Part shown: piece after piece, positions 1 to 7,842 of the stretch
Layout of the letters: each line of letters starts with the position of its first letter
Numbering within the stretch: position 1 is the stretch's first letter
NCBI RefSeq assembly: GCF_003182255.1
Contig: NZ_QGTQ01000012.1
Location: forward strand, 101,633-165,632
Source: Paenibacillus cellulosilyticus
Lineage (GTDB): Bacteria; Bacillota; Bacilli; Paenibacillales; Paenibacillaceae
Length of the DNA stretch: 64,000 nt
Direction of reading: 5' to 3'
Position numbers and translations under genes: made by a program
The notes under the pieces: model-generated
The model's input: the letters and a program-made list of their open reading frames with translations, nothing else
Database searches by the model: none
What the model was told of the DNA's origin: nothing

Positions 1-1
1 G

Positions 2-256
2 AAGCTTGCGAATGGTCAGGTGATTGGCTGGCAGGTCGATAATCCGGTGGTACAGACGGACATTTATGATAATGGCCTGTATGTCGGTCAGTCGGATGGC
101 GTATTCCATGCTTATGATTATGCTACGACAAAGCCAATTTTCTCGGTGAAGGCCAGTTCCCGTTACTTCGGACCGACATTGAAAACGAACGACATGATTA
201 TTGTGCAGAGCAAAGGAATGCTGCAAGCGGTGAAACTGCCGGCGGCGATGAAGTAA
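2..256 (+). CDS. PQQ-like beta-propeller protein, C-terminal end (partial)
   Basis: The open frame enters from the left edge (reading KLANGQVIGWQ from base 2) and stops at 254-256, so only the last 84 or so codons are visible. Phrases such as NGLYVGQSDGVFHAYD and a closing MIIVQSKGMLQAV are typical blades of a PQQ-binding-like or BamB-like beta propeller, where each repeat reads out a value that was 'displayed' earlier. Such proteins in Gram-positives are usually exported or cell-wall associated. No signal peptide can be judged because the N-terminus is outside the window. A rho-independent terminator follows 25 bases downstream, so this is the last gene of its unit. Family assignment is from repeat style only. 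Confidence 0.6.
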   Translation, partial: KLANGQVIGWQVDNPVVQTDIYDNGLYVGQSDGVFHAYDYATTKPIFSVKASSRYFGPTLKTNDMIIVQSKGMLQAVKLPAAMK

Positions 257-280
257 ACAGAGGTTAGTTTGAGAGATAGA

Positions 281-307
281 CAGTGCCTTCGGGCGCTGTT
301 TTTTTTG
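281..307 (+). terminator. Rho-independent terminator after the propeller gene
   Basis: CAGTGCC-TTC-GGGCGCTG forms a 7-bp stem with one G-T pair and a tight loop, followed directly by eight T residues. It sits 25 bases after the stop codon at 256. Confidence 0.85.
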
Positions 308-417
308 TTCTATACCCCCTTGGCCGTATCTTCTTGAAACGAAGGAAAACAAGTCATCTTTCTTGGAACCTTACATAGGTTAAAGTGTACTTGCTTGCTG
401 TATAAGGAGGGCTGAGC

Positions 418-726
418 ATGAGACGGCTAATTCTTCTGGTTGGTGTGATCTTACTTGCATTGCTATGGACGAATCCGGATCGTTCTGATTTCGAAAAGTG
501 GGTGTATAAGAAAGAAGTCATCCATTTTCAGAGAAGTACACCATTAGAGCCCGTTAATTATAGAAGTAGAAACTATCTGTTGTTCTCGATACATGAACTT
601 TCGGTCTTAAGGCAGCAGACGGATTCGATTACCGAATACGACTCCTACGCAGGTGTGGGCGTACTTGGCATCATCTTTCCAACTTCAGCTCCTAATATTG
701 ATGGGAGGCAGTCGCCAGTATTTTGA
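418..726 (+). CDS. Small membrane-anchored/secreted protein, DUF4359-like
   Basis: A 102-residue protein with a hydrophobic N-terminal segment (about residues 3-17) that would act as signal peptide or anchor, directly followed by TNPDRSDFEKWV. The 'TNP-x2-x-DF-x-W' block after a short membrane helix is the pattern I associate with DUF4359 proteins, whose function is unknown. The start is set by AAGGAGGGC eight bases upstream. The remainder carries short beta-like stretches (GVGVLGIIFPT). It lies 38 bases before the SDR start and may be transcribed with it. The family label is from memory of the motif, not from a search. Confidence 0.65.
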   Translation: MRRLILLVGVILLALLWTNPDRSDFEKWVYKKEVIHFQRSTPLEPVNYRSRNYLLFSIHELSVLRQQTDSITEYDSYAGVGVLGIIFPTSAPNIDGRQSPVF

Positions 727-764
727 AGTTCGTTCATTACGTTTCGGCAAAGGAGAATAGTCGA

Positions 765-1619
765 ATGGGACCGTTTGCGAAGGATTTGTTGAAGGGCAAA
801 GTCGTTCTCATTACTGGAGGAGCGACCGGACTCGGGCGTGCGATGGGGGAAACGTTCCTAGAGCTAGGGGCGCATCTTGCGATCGCCAGCCGTCGAGAGG
901 ACGTGCTAAAGAAGGCGGCCCAAGAGATGAGCGGGGATGAACGCAACGTGTTCTACCAACGCTGTGACGTCCGGGACCCTGCCCAAATTCAGGAGCTTGT
1001 AGACGCGGTGGAGCAGCATTTTGGACATATTGATATACTCGTCAACAATGCGGCCGGTAACTTCATCAGCCCGACCGAGCGCCTCTCTCCCCGCGCTGTC
1101 GACGTGGTTCTGAACATCGTGCTGCATGGTACGTTCTATACAACGCTGGAAATCGGCAAAAGGTGGATCGAGCAAGGGCGCGGAGGCACCATGCTGAATA
1201 TCGTGACAACTTACGCGTCCACAGGCTCGGCGTTCGTTGTGCCGTCCGCAGCGGCCAAGGCGGGCGTATTGGCGTTGACCCGCTCTCTTGCGGTGGAATG
1301 GGCGCGCCATGGCATCCGCCAGGTCGCCATCGCACCTGGGCCGTTCCCAACGGAAGGCGCTTGGTCCAGGCTTTCCCCTACTCCCGAGCTAGAGGAGAAG
1401 ATGATTGACCGTATACCGCTTCGGCGGGTAGGTGATAAAGAGGAACTTGCTTATCTAGCCGCCTATCTGATCTCCGATTACGCCGCGTATATGAACGGAG
1501 AAGTCGTTACGATCGACGGAGGAGAGTGGCTTCAAGGCGCCGGCCAATTCAACGACTTGCTCGAGGTTACCGCGCAGCAGTGGGATCTGCTTGCCGAGAT
1601 GACACGCAAAGGCAAATAA
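765..1619 (+). CDS. SDR family oxidoreductase, 2,4-dienoyl-CoA reductase-like (FadH/YkuF type)
   Basis: A 284-residue classical short-chain dehydrogenase. The nucleotide-binding motif TGGATGLG is near residue 19 and NNAAGNF near residue 97. The active-site region reads SAAAKAGVLALTRSLAVEW, i.e. the Tyr of the usual YxxxK is replaced while the Lys is kept, a hallmark of the 2,4-dienoyl-CoA reductase branch. C-terminal features (APGPFPTEGAW, NGEVVTIDGGEWL) agree. The expected role is NADPH-dependent reduction of unsaturated acyl-CoA in cytosolic beta-oxidation. An in-frame TTG at 723 would add 14 residues, but AAAGGAG sits 9 bases before the ATG at 765, so that start is preferred. Confidence 0.85.
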   Translation: MGPFAKDLLKGKVVLITGGATGLGRAMGETFLELGAHLAIASRREDVLKKAAQEMSGDERNVFYQRCDVRDPAQIQELVDAVEQHFGHIDILVNNAAGNFISPTERLSPRAVDVVLNIVLHGTFYTTLEIGKRWIEQGRGGTMLNIVTTYASTGSAFVVPSAAAKAGVLALTRSLAVEWARHGIRQVAIAPGPFPTEGAWSRLSPTPELEEKMIDRIPLRRVGDKEELAYLAAYLISDYAAYMNGEVVTIDGGEWLQGAGQFNDLLEVTAQQWDLLAEMTRKGK

Positions 1620-1663
1620 CGAGGACAATCTGGATGGGAAGAATAGTTGTGTTGTAGAAAATA

Positions 1664-1692
1664 TTTACAACAGAACAAATGTTCTGTACAAT
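1664..1692 (+). promoter_or_regulatory. Sigma-A promoter of the VOC cluster
   Basis: TTTACA (1664-1669), a 17-base spacer and TACAAT (1687-1692) lie 37 bases before the first VOC gene at 1729. Each hexamer differs from consensus by one base and the spacing is ideal. Confidence 0.75.
1673..1684 (+). promoter_or_regulatory. LexA (DinR) box inside the promoter spacer
   Basis: GAACAAATGTTC, embedded in AGAACAAATGTTCT, matches the Firmicute SOS consensus GAAC-RNRY-GTTY. It falls wholly between the -35 and -10 hexamers, so bound LexA would exclude RNA polymerase. What follows is a VOC gene, suggesting DNA-damage control of the start of the VOC cluster; this is inference. Confidence 0.7.
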
Positions 1693-1728
1693 AAAAGGGA
1701 AACATATCACAATAAAGGTGGTTTCCCA

Positions 1729-2091
1729 ATGAGTGAACAAGTTGTTGAACGATTTATTGATCGGATTGACGCGGTATTCCTTCCGGTAAGGAATCTTCAG
1801 GAATCATTGGAATGGTATCAACAAGTGTTTGGGTTTGGTCTACGCTGGAGCAATGAAAGGATGGCTGGATTAGCGATTGCACCGAATTGCGGATTTCATA
1901 TCGTACAAATTCCAGACTTTGAACCTATTAATAAGTACACCCCTTTCAATTTTGTTGTGAACAATGCAGATGAAGTCAGGGAAAGACTCGAACAACTTGG
2001 AGTAGAAGTGTCCGAGATAAGGAATGGAGAACCTAGACGATTTGACCTTACGGATATTAATGGAAATATGATTAGTGTGATTCAACTATAG
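1729..2091 (+). CDS. VOC family protein (glyoxalase/bleomycin-resistance fold), SOS-box led
   Basis: 120 residues with the vicinal-oxygen-chelate signature: IDAVFLPVRNLQESLEWYQQ at the N-terminus, then GFGLRW, and a closing FDLTDINGNMISVIQL, i.e. the 'D-x-x-GN' turn before the last strand. Such small single-module proteins dimerise to form metal or drug-binding sites; members include glyoxalase I, FosB and bleomycin-binding proteins. The substrate cannot be told from sequence. The ATG is preceded by AAAGGTGG. It is the first gene after the LexA-box promoter and the first of six intact VOC genes in 3.8 kb. Confidence 0.85.
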   Translation: MSEQVVERFIDRIDAVFLPVRNLQESLEWYQQVFGFGLRWSNERMAGLAIAPNCGFHIVQIPDFEPINKYTPFNFVVNNADEVRERLEQLGVEVSEIRNGEPRRFDLTDINGNMISVIQL

Positions 2092-2103
2092 ATTTGCTAT
2101 TAA

Positions 2104-2335
2104 ATCAGCGGGCGGATTGAAAGCGTGTACATACCAGTGAAGAACGCTGCCGGCGAACTTCATCACGCATGATTGGGACGAACATAATGAGGAACATGAG
2201 ATGGAGTCTATTTGTTTTGAAGTAACAGAACTGGATGAACTTTATGACCAAATGAAAAGAGCCGGCGGATGCGGACGAGCATTTTACTTCTATGACCCTG
2301 ATGGGAACAAGTATGCAGCATGGCAAGGAGTCTGA
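2104..2335 (+). pseudogene. Decayed VOC gene (internal deletion/frameshift)
   Basis: Two pieces of a VOC protein remain in different frames. The 5' piece (from about 2113) reads RIESVYIPVKNAAGELHHA and then hits a stop. The 3' piece reads EMESICFEVTELDELYDQM and ends FYFYDPDGNKYAAW before TGA at 2333-2335. Roughly 40 residues of the usual middle are missing and the frame changes near 2170. No start codon with a ribosome site is seen. This is a seventh, dead member of the VOC run. Confidence 0.75.
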
Positions 2336-2380
2336 TACTCAACTTACGGGAAGTTATATTTTGATTAAGGAGTTGATTTC

Positions 2381-2719
2381 TTGACACTAGTAAAGAATCA
2401 CATTGTTGACCTTTATATTTCGTGTGAAGATGAAAAGCGCGCAAAGAACTGGTACTTAAACGTATTAGGGTTAACTGATTTAGTGATGGACAATGGCTGT
2501 AGACTTTTGTTAATAGAATGGGGAGAAAAACATAAGCCAATCGTTGATGGGGCTGTGTTTAGCCTCCAAGCTCCTGATATTCATAAAGCTCACTCTGAAC
2601 TAAAGCGAAGAGGCGCTAAAGTTGATGAAGAGGTCGTGCAATTCGGTGCGAAATCTCTTGGGTTTCACGTCATTGATTCTGAGGGAAATGTAATTTTGAT
2701 TATAGACCAATCGAGTTAA
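2381..2719 (+). CDS. VOC family protein
   Basis: 112 residues. The N-terminal module reads HIVDLYISCEDEKRAKNWYL and LGLTDLV, the second half HKAHSELKRRGAKVDEEV, closing FHVIDSEGNVILI; this is the paired beta-alpha-beta-beta-beta layout of the vicinal oxygen chelate fold. Start is TTG at 2381, eight bases after AAGGAG (2367-2372), with no better in-frame ATG. It is followed after 11 bases by another VOC gene with its own ribosome site, so the two are probably co-transcribed. Ligand unknown. Confidence 0.8.
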   Translation: MTLVKNHIVDLYISCEDEKRAKNWYLNVLGLTDLVMDNGCRLLLIEWGEKHKPIVDGAVFSLQAPDIHKAHSELKRRGAKVDEEVVQFGAKSLGFHVIDSEGNVILIIDQSS

Positions 2720-2730
2720 GGAGCATGACA

Positions 2731-3189
2731 ATGAGTGAGAAGAATGCAGCACATCAAGCAAAACCTGTACCATTTCTGGACGAAACCTTTCAGGTTCGTC
2801 TCGTCTCTGATTTGAAAGCATCACTGGCTTATTATCGGGATGCCCTTGGTTGTGACGTTGATGATTGGGGGCATGCCAAGCGTGGCGGAATGCGTGTTCT
2901 TCTGCAACAGGCGAAGAGTCGTGATGATGTAAGGCCCAATGCAGCTTCAATAAACCGCAATGATTATCCTGCGGAGTGGGATGGGCCTGATTACGGCTGG
3001 GACTCATTTGTTCACATCAGTTGGGAGGACTTCGAGATCTATATCGAAGAAGTGCGCAATAAGTGCGGCAAGATCGCGGTAGAGCCATTCTTATTTGTTG
3101 CGCATGGACGCTGGGAAGTCAAGAACGTGTACTTGCAAGATCTCGACGGCTATACGATCGTATTGGGAACGATGCGTGGTTTGGAGTGA
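2731..3189 (+). CDS. VOC family protein (longer form)
   Basis: About 152 residues, longer than its neighbours. After a 14-residue leader it reads FQVRLVSDLKASLAYYRDAL, then a long central loop rich in Asp, Trp and Arg, and closes NVYLQDLDGYTIVLG, matching the VOC closing strand with D-x-DG. An ATG at 2725 is possible but leaves only one base after AAGGAG; the ATG at 2731 has a seven-base gap and is preferred. Overall length and loop resemble bleomycin-resistance-like proteins, but no function can be assigned. Confidence 0.8.
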   Translation: MSEKNAAHQAKPVPFLDETFQVRLVSDLKASLAYYRDALGCDVDDWGHAKRGGMRVLLQQAKSRDDVRPNAASINRNDYPAEWDGPDYGWDSFVHISWEDFEIYIEEVRNKCGKIAVEPFLFVAHGRWEVKNVYLQDLDGYTIVLGTMRGLE

Positions 3190-3231
3190 ATATCGTACAG
3201 TAAAGATGATGTTGCAATGGAGGGGCAGAAG

Positions 3232-3705
3232 ATGGAATTTCAATCGGAGAGAAGAGGCTCTTATCAGTTAGCGGGTATTCGCTACGGAACAGATTTCCCT
3301 GGGTGGGACGGTAAGCCCAACTGGCTAAATCAAAAGTTTAAAGATTTCCACCAACGGATTTCCGGGCTATCGGGTTTCCATAAAGATGCAATGTATTTTA
3401 TCTATCACATTGTACCTTGGGAGGGGTTTATCGTTTGTACGGAGATCGATGAATACTCAGATATACCTCCCGATTTTGTCAAAATAACAGTGCCCGATAT
3501 TCGATATGACGTTTATTCTCACCATGGAACAATGTCCAGCCAACCTGAGACATTTGAGCGTATTTGTAACGCTTCTCATGGTGGAGAAGAGGATGAGGAG
3601 ATCGTCCATTTCGAAAAATATGATGGGAATTTCGATTTTACACAGGATTCAGGTAGTTTCAAAATATATATTCCCGTGAAGCAGATAGATGGTGAGTTTC
3701 TTTGA
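3232..3705 (+). CDS. GyrI-like / effector-binding domain protein
   Basis: 157 residues. The N-terminus (QLAGIRYGTDF), the central DAMYFIYHIVPWEGFIVCTEI and the closing FKIYIPVKQ fit a stand-alone GyrI-like small-molecule-binding domain, the fold also used as the effector domain of BmrR and Rob. Such proteins bind hydrophobic or cationic drugs, or act as gyrase inhibitors; which applies here is unknown. An upstream in-frame ATG at 3217 exists, but GGAGGGG lies before ATG 3232 at good distance. Its last codons overlap the start of the next gene by four bases, implying translational coupling to a GNAT enzyme. Confidence 0.6.
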   Translation: MEFQSERRGSYQLAGIRYGTDFPGWDGKPNWLNQKFKDFHQRISGLSGFHKDAMYFIYHIVPWEGFIVCTEIDEYSDIPPDFVKITVPDIRYDVYSHHGTMSSQPETFERICNASHGGEEDEEIVHFEKYDGNFDFTQDSGSFKIYIPVKQIDGEFL

Positions 3706-4247
3706 AACTTTTTACTGATCATTTAATGTTAAGAACACTGGAGCTTGATGACGCAGAACAAATAAGGGAATTGGCGGGGGACTATGATATTGCGAAATCT
3801 ACTTTAAACATTCCGCATCCATATCCTGAAGGAGCTGCCGAGGAATTTATCAAACGTACACATGAAAGCTTCAAGGAAGGTAATAATTATCACTTTGCAA
3901 TTGTTCGTAAACTCGATGATAAATTGTTAGGTACGATTGCCTTAGGAATCACGCCTAAGCATAAACGAGCGGAATTGGCATATTGGATAGGAAAACCGTA
4001 CTGGGGTCAGGGTTACATGACGGAAGCTGGAATTGGAATGATGAAATTCGGATTCGATGACCTTGATTTGAATCGTATATGTGCGCACGCATTTTCGACA
4101 AACTTAGCTTCCTCAAGGGTTATGCAGAAAATCGGGATGACTTACGAAGGGACTCTTGTACAACATGTTTACAAGTGGGAACAATATTATGATTTGGTTG
4201 CGTACGGGATTGTTAAACAAACCTATCAAGAGCTAGTAGCTCGTTGA
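3702..4247 (+). CDS. GNAT N-acetyltransferase, RimJ/RimL type
   Basis: 181 residues with the RimJ/RimL layout: LMLRTLELDDAEQIRELAG at the N-terminus, AELAYWIGKPYWGQGYMTEA (acetyl-CoA-binding motif A with the W-G-Q-G-Y-M-T-E-A string) near residue 90, NRICAHAFSTNLASSRVMQK and GMTYEGTL at the end. It would transfer acetyl groups from acetyl-CoA to an amine, either a protein N-terminus or a small molecule. Start is a TTG that overlaps the stop of the GyrI-like gene, so translation is probably coupled. A drug-modifying or stress role is suggested only by context. Confidence 0.85.
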   Translation: MKLFTDHLMLRTLELDDAEQIRELAGDYDIAKSTLNIPHPYPEGAAEEFIKRTHESFKEGNNYHFAIVRKLDDKLLGTIALGITPKHKRAELAYWIGKPYWGQGYMTEAGIGMMKFGFDDLDLNRICAHAFSTNLASSRVMQKIGMTYEGTLVQHVYKWEQYYDLVAYGIVKQTYQELVAR

Positions 4248-4315
4248 AATAACAGGAGACGTTAGTTCAGAGCTATCAAAGAGCACTTGCCACCGCGGCA
4301 GCTGGGAGGACACTA

Positions 4316-4714
4316 ATGAGTAACGTTGTGAAAAATATTGTCTTCGGCATTCCGGTTACTAAATCGGGGAATATGGAAGAATACGAGAAAGCAATTGATT
4401 GGTATGTGACCGTTCTAGGATTCGAGCTCATTTGGAAGATGGGCATTGCCAGCCTAAAGCTAGCAAATGGACAAGAAATCTTACTTTTCGGGGAAGAAGA
4501 GGACGACGAGAACAGTATATGGTACACAGGTAACGTTAAGCTGAATCCACATTATTCTATACAATTTACAACGGATAACATCGAGCAGCTGCAATCCAAT
4601 TTGATTCGCAGCGGTGTAACGGTGGGAGATATTCAAGATATTGGTGGTCCTGATCGAGTCATGATGTTCTTGGACCCGTACGGAAATCGTTTCTGGGCAT
4701 GCCAGGAGAAATAG
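4316..4714 (+). CDS. VOC family protein
   Basis: 132 residues with VOC strands IVFGIPVTKSGNMEEYEKAI-DWYVTVLGF at the N-terminus, SIQFTTDNIEQLQSNLIRSG in the second half and the closing MMFLDPYGNRFWACQE. The acidic EEEDDEN stretch in the middle is a surface loop. The start is set by GGGAGGACACTA before the ATG. Unlike the other members, a short spacer of 68 bases with no clear promoter separates it from the GNAT gene. Substrate unknown. Confidence 0.8.
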   Translation: MSNVVKNIVFGIPVTKSGNMEEYEKAIDWYVTVLGFELIWKMGIASLKLANGQEILLFGEEEDDENSIWYTGNVKLNPHYSIQFTTDNIEQLQSNLIRSGVTVGDIQDIGGPDRVMMFLDPYGNRFWACQEK

Positions 4715-4750
4715 TCAAAACTAGAGTAGGTCACATAGGAGGTTTCAAAG

Positions 4751-5113
4751 ATGATAAAACGAGAAATTGAAACACCGATAAAACCGATTGTTCCTGCTGT
4801 TTTTGTCTATGTCACTGATGTGAAGAAATCAATCGTCTGGTACTGCAAAGTACTTGGTTTACCGATTCCTGAAACAGATCGAACCGATATTCATATTTTT
4901 GGTTTGGGAGAGAGTCAGTGTTCAAATCTATTTTTACGCCGTGTAGATAAAGTAGAACCAACAACCCAACCTCTCTTTAGTCTGGATGCGCCGAATATAG
5001 AGGAAACCTATCAATTCCTACATAAATTAAACATCGTTATCGAGCATAGGGACGATGAGGTTATCTGGTTTAAAGACCCCGATGGGAATGTTCTAATGGC
5101 ATGCTCAATATGA
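4751..5113 (+). CDS. VOC family protein
   Basis: 120 residues: VPAVFVYVTDVKKSIVWYCK then LGLPIPE, a middle strand SNLFLRRVD, PLFSLDAPNIEETYQFLHKL and the closing VIWFKDPDGNVLMACS. These are the two half-modules of the vicinal oxygen chelate fold. The ribosome site AGGAGG is ideally placed before ATG 4751. It is the fifth intact VOC gene and lies 13 bases before the sixth. Ligand unknown. Confidence 0.85.
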   Translation: MIKREIETPIKPIVPAVFVYVTDVKKSIVWYCKVLGLPIPETDRTDIHIFGLGESQCSNLFLRRVDKVEPTTQPLFSLDAPNIEETYQFLHKLNIVIEHRDDEVIWFKDPDGNVLMACSI

Positions 5114-5126
5114 TTAGCAGGCGATA

Positions 5127-5525
5127 ATGGAGAGATTCGTTGAGATGAAGAAACCTTATATCAGCCATGTACAGCTTCCAGTAAACGATTTGGATCAGGC
5201 GGTCGAATGGTACTGCGGCGTATTTGGCTGTCGACTGGAAGGGAATTTCGGTGACTTTGCTTCGGTGAAATTCGGAAACGATGTCAACCTGTTCATGTGG
5301 AAGACAGAAACGGGAACGACTGCGAACTTTACCGTCGGCGGCGAGGAGTATCCAGTGTTGGGTGTCGAGGTTGATGATATGGACGCTCTGGTTGGGAAAG
5401 TAGAAGTATCGGGCGGCGGAAAGCTGAAGGGCTTGATCGTGACAGACGATGATGGTCGACGGTTTCTGAAGTTCCATGACCCGTTCGGGAACCTTATCGT
5501 GACACATGAGGAACCGAAACGATAG
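5127..5525 (+). CDS. VOC family protein (last of the run)
   Basis: Up to 132 residues: ISHVQLPVNDLDQAVEWY, FGDFASVKFGNDVNLFMW, PVLGVEVDDMDALVGKVE and the closing FLKFHDPFGNLIVTHEE, with His and Glu at the usual metal positions of the first and last strands. Two starts are possible: ATG 5127, or ATG 5145, which is better spaced from GGAGAG and begins MKKPYISHVQL right at the domain. It ends about 100 bases before a strong hairpin that terminates both this run and the convergent PhoX gene. Confidence 0.85.
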   Translation: MERFVEMKKPYISHVQLPVNDLDQAVEWYCGVFGCRLEGNFGDFASVKFGNDVNLFMWKTETGTTANFTVGGEEYPVLGVEVDDMDALVGKVEVSGGGKLKGLIVTDDDGRRFLKFHDPFGNLIVTHEEPKR

Positions 5526-5626
5526 ATCGAGCAAATAAGAGGGTAAAGGATGCACTTTAGGGGAAATGGACAAGAATTCCCGTTTGCCGGAGGAAACATG
5601 CGGGGCATTCATATAGTACGATAATT

Positions 5627-5669
5627 AAAAGGCTTGTTCCACCGGTCGTCGGCGGAACAAGCCTTTTTT
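5627..5669. terminator. Bidirectional terminator between the VOC run and the PhoX gene
   Basis: AAAGGCTTGTTCC (5628-5640) pairs perfectly with GGAACAAGCCTTT (5654-5666), with T runs on the plus side and A/T-rich ends on the other. It lies between convergent genes and can serve both. Confidence 0.9.
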
Positions 5670-5686
5670 GAATGGCGCGTAATTAG

Positions 5687-7150
5687 TTAGCTTCGGCGAA
5701 TCGCCAGGATGTCCGCGCCCTCCGTTGCTGTAAACAAAGTCCCTTCAGGGCCAAAGGACGGAGCGGAGAACATGCCTTTAACTGGCGCGTAAGCAAATGC
5801 TTCCGCTTTGCCAAGCGTGTCGCCCTTTGGTGTAAGGACAAGCAGGCCATTATTGCCAAAAGGAGCGTACGCTCCTTCGTTCAAGTGCGCTTGCGGTATC
5901 GCCGTGGCAATCCACAAGCGGCCCGACGAATCGAACGCTATTGCGCTCGGCGAGCTGAATCCGGCTTGGCGACTGCCGGAGACGGCGAGATCCGTTTCGA
6001 AACGCGCGGCGCTTGCATTGCCGTCTTCTTCGACCAAACGCAGCACGCTCCCAAAGCCGTGACCGGTTGCGGCACTGCCAACCTGCGCGACGAACAGCGA
6101 TTGATCAGCTGGGTGGACCGCAACGCCGGTTGCTTGTTCAAGAGCCGTTGCGCCAAGGATAAGCGCTGCTTCCTGGGCGTAAACGAGCACATCCGCTTGG
6201 TTCTGGATATCGTCCAGCAAGTCCTCCTTCAGCCTGCCGACGTTGTCCGGCACGCGGAAGGAAGGATCGGACAGCTTCGTGTGTACCGCGTCCACGGTAA
6301 GCTCGATCCAACTGCCGCGTCCAAGGTCTGCTGCGTACAGCTTGCCCGCTTCAAGTAACTTGGAATTGCTGCTGCCAAGCTGAGAATCGTATGTATCATC
6401 GCTCACGAATTTGAACAGTGCTTTGTCGCTGCCCATATAAACGACAGCATGCTTGTCCCGCGCGATTACAGCTGCGGCATGGCCATGATTGAAGCGGCCA
6501 AGCGCTGTATGCTTGCGGATCGCGAAGCTGCCGTCAGCCGGATCGGCTTCGGCCATCCAGCCGGTTGCAACCGGAACAAGGCCGGCTTTGGCCGCGCCAG
6601 TGTCTGCTGCCTGCTCGCCGGCAAACACGGTTCCCCAAGGCGTTCTGCCGCCGGTTCCGTTGCTCCACAAGCCTTGCGCCACCGTCACGTTGTGCAGCGT
6701 CTTGGAGCCGCTTGCCGGCCCCGTCAGGCGGACGCGGTCCAGCGCGGTGACGCGGCGCTCTGCTGTCACACTCCAGGCGGAGGATGCGTCAGCGCGCTTC
6801 ACGTCATAGACCGATGCTCCCCGTTTGGATGGGTCGGCGTTTACGCTGCGGCTGACCCACAGTCGGCCTTCATTGGAAGAGCCGGAGCTCCAGAAGCCGG
6901 CGTATCCGCCCGCAGCATCCTTCGACAGGATGTTGACGGAATAGCCGGACGGAATGGACAGCCGATCAGCTGTTTGCGCCGAAAGCGCGGGAAAAGGGAG
7001 AGCAGCTGGTGAGCCAAGCAGCTTGGATGCCGATGCTTCGGCGGTTTCCATAAGCGGTCCAAGCCCCGAGGATGCGGCTGCCAGCGCGGCCGTGCTAGTG
7101 CCGAGCATAGCAAGGAAAGAACGGCGGGAAACATCTTTGTTATAGTTCAT
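5687..7150 (-). CDS. PhoX/DUF839 family protein, Tat-exported
   Basis: About 487 residues. It starts MNYNKDVSRRSFLAML, a twin-arginine signal (SRRSFL) followed by an alanine-rich hydrophobic stretch, so it is exported folded. The body contains DUF839/PhoX-like blocks, including SGSSNEGRLWVSRS, GKTLHNVTVAQGLWSNGTGG-like text, FNHGHAAAV, VAVHPADQSLFVAQ and SPSAIAFDSSGRLWIAT, which are beta-propeller strands. PhoX enzymes are calcium/iron alkaline phosphatases; catalytic activity here is not certain since DUF839 members vary. The start is chosen at 7150, where AGGAGGT lies three to nine bases upstream; the frame stays open for 16 more codons. It is single-cistron, with a shared terminator at its end. 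Confidence 0.75.
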   Translation of the reverse strand: MNYNKDVSRRSFLAMLGTSTAALAAASSGLGPLMETAEASASKLLGSPAALPFPALSAQTADRLSIPSGYSVNILSKDAAGGYAGFWSSGSSNEGRLWVSRSVNADPSKRGASVYDVKRADASSAWSVTAERRVTALDRVRLTGPASGSKTLHNVTVAQGLWSNGTGGRTPWGTVFAGEQAADTGAAKAGLVPVATGWMAEADPADGSFAIRKHTALGRFNHGHAAAVIARDKHAVVYMGSDKALFKFVSDDTYDSQLGSSNSKLLEAGKLYAADLGRGSWIELTVDAVHTKLSDPSFRVPDNVGRLKEDLLDDIQNQADVLVYAQEAALILGATALEQATGVAVHPADQSLFVAQVGSAATGHGFGSVLRLVEEDGNASAARFETDLAVSGSRQAGFSSPSAIAFDSSGRLWIATAIPQAHLNEGAYAPFGNNGLLVLTPKGDTLGKAEAFAYAPVKGMFSAPSFGPEGTLFTATEGADILAIRRS

Positions 7151-7350
7151 AATACCTCCTGAGCGTCCGAAACAAGATAGGTTTTGATAGTCTAGCAATA
7201 AGATAGCATAGATAGGGGTTCTATTGAACCTGTTTTTGACATAAAAACTGTTTTATTTCGCGAGAGTTCGAGATATGATGGACATATTGACGAAGAATGT
7301 TGCGGAAAGGCGAAATTTGAAGCCGTTACGCCGTAATTAGGGGGTTCATC

Positions 7351-7842
7351 TTGAATAGCAGAGCCGCTGCTCCGGGAGATTCAATATTTCTGGAGATGCT
7401 TTATATGGAGACAAGAAGGTCGGAGTTGGAAGGCTGGGGCTTAAGCGGCGAAGCGCTGCGAACCTTTGCTGCATTTCAATACCGGGCAAGGGAAATGTCC
7501 TATCAGGCGGCTTATCCCGGGAGCGAATGCCAAGTGATCGAACTGGATGACGAACAGATCGGCGCGTACCGCGTGTTTCGTGGCAGCTCTGAAGTCAGGC
7601 TGGTTGATATCGCTTTGCTGCCGGCGTATAGGGGCAAAGGAATCGGAAGCGGACTGCTGCTGGGGCTGCAGCGGGAAGCCGCGAATTTTGGCGTTCCGTT
7701 GACGTTGAACGTCGATAACGGAAACGCAAGAGCTAAATCGTTATATAGCAAGCTTGGTTTTCGCACTGTACAAGAAGGAGACGTATACAGCGAGATGCAT
7801 TGGTATGGGTATGGTGTTCTGGAAGGCGAGGGGGAGAGATGA
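7351..7842 (+). CDS. GNAT family N-acetyltransferase
   Basis: 163 residues. The acetyl-CoA motif appears as LVDIALLPAYRGKGIGSGLL near residue 90 (R-G-K-G-I-G), followed by PLTLNVDNGNARAKSLYSKL and GFRTV, the standard GNAT C-terminal strand-helix-strand. Start is TTG 7351, with AGGGGG upstream. Its stop codon overlaps the ATG of the DUF6916 gene (ATGA), so the two are translationally coupled, and together with the three tail-collar genes form one unit. A role in modifying a surface or tail-fibre-like protein is possible but only inferred from the pairing. Confidence 0.8.
   Translation: MNSRAAAPGDSIFLEMLYMETRRSELEGWGLSGEALRTFAAFQYRAREMSYQAAYPGSECQVIELDDEQIGAYRVFRGSSEVRLVDIALLPAYRGKGIGSGLLLGLQREAANFGVPLTLNVDNGNARAKSLYSKLGFRTVQEGDVYSEMHWYGYGVLEGEGER

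Noticed and set aside
5550..5624. 24-codon ORF after the last VOC gene
   Set aside because: It has a ribosome-site-like stretch, but no conserved features, and ends just at the terminator; too short to support.
7236..7279. TTGACA (7236) with TATGAT (7274) as promoter of the GNAT gene
   Set aside because: The spacer is 32 bases, far too long for sigma-A.
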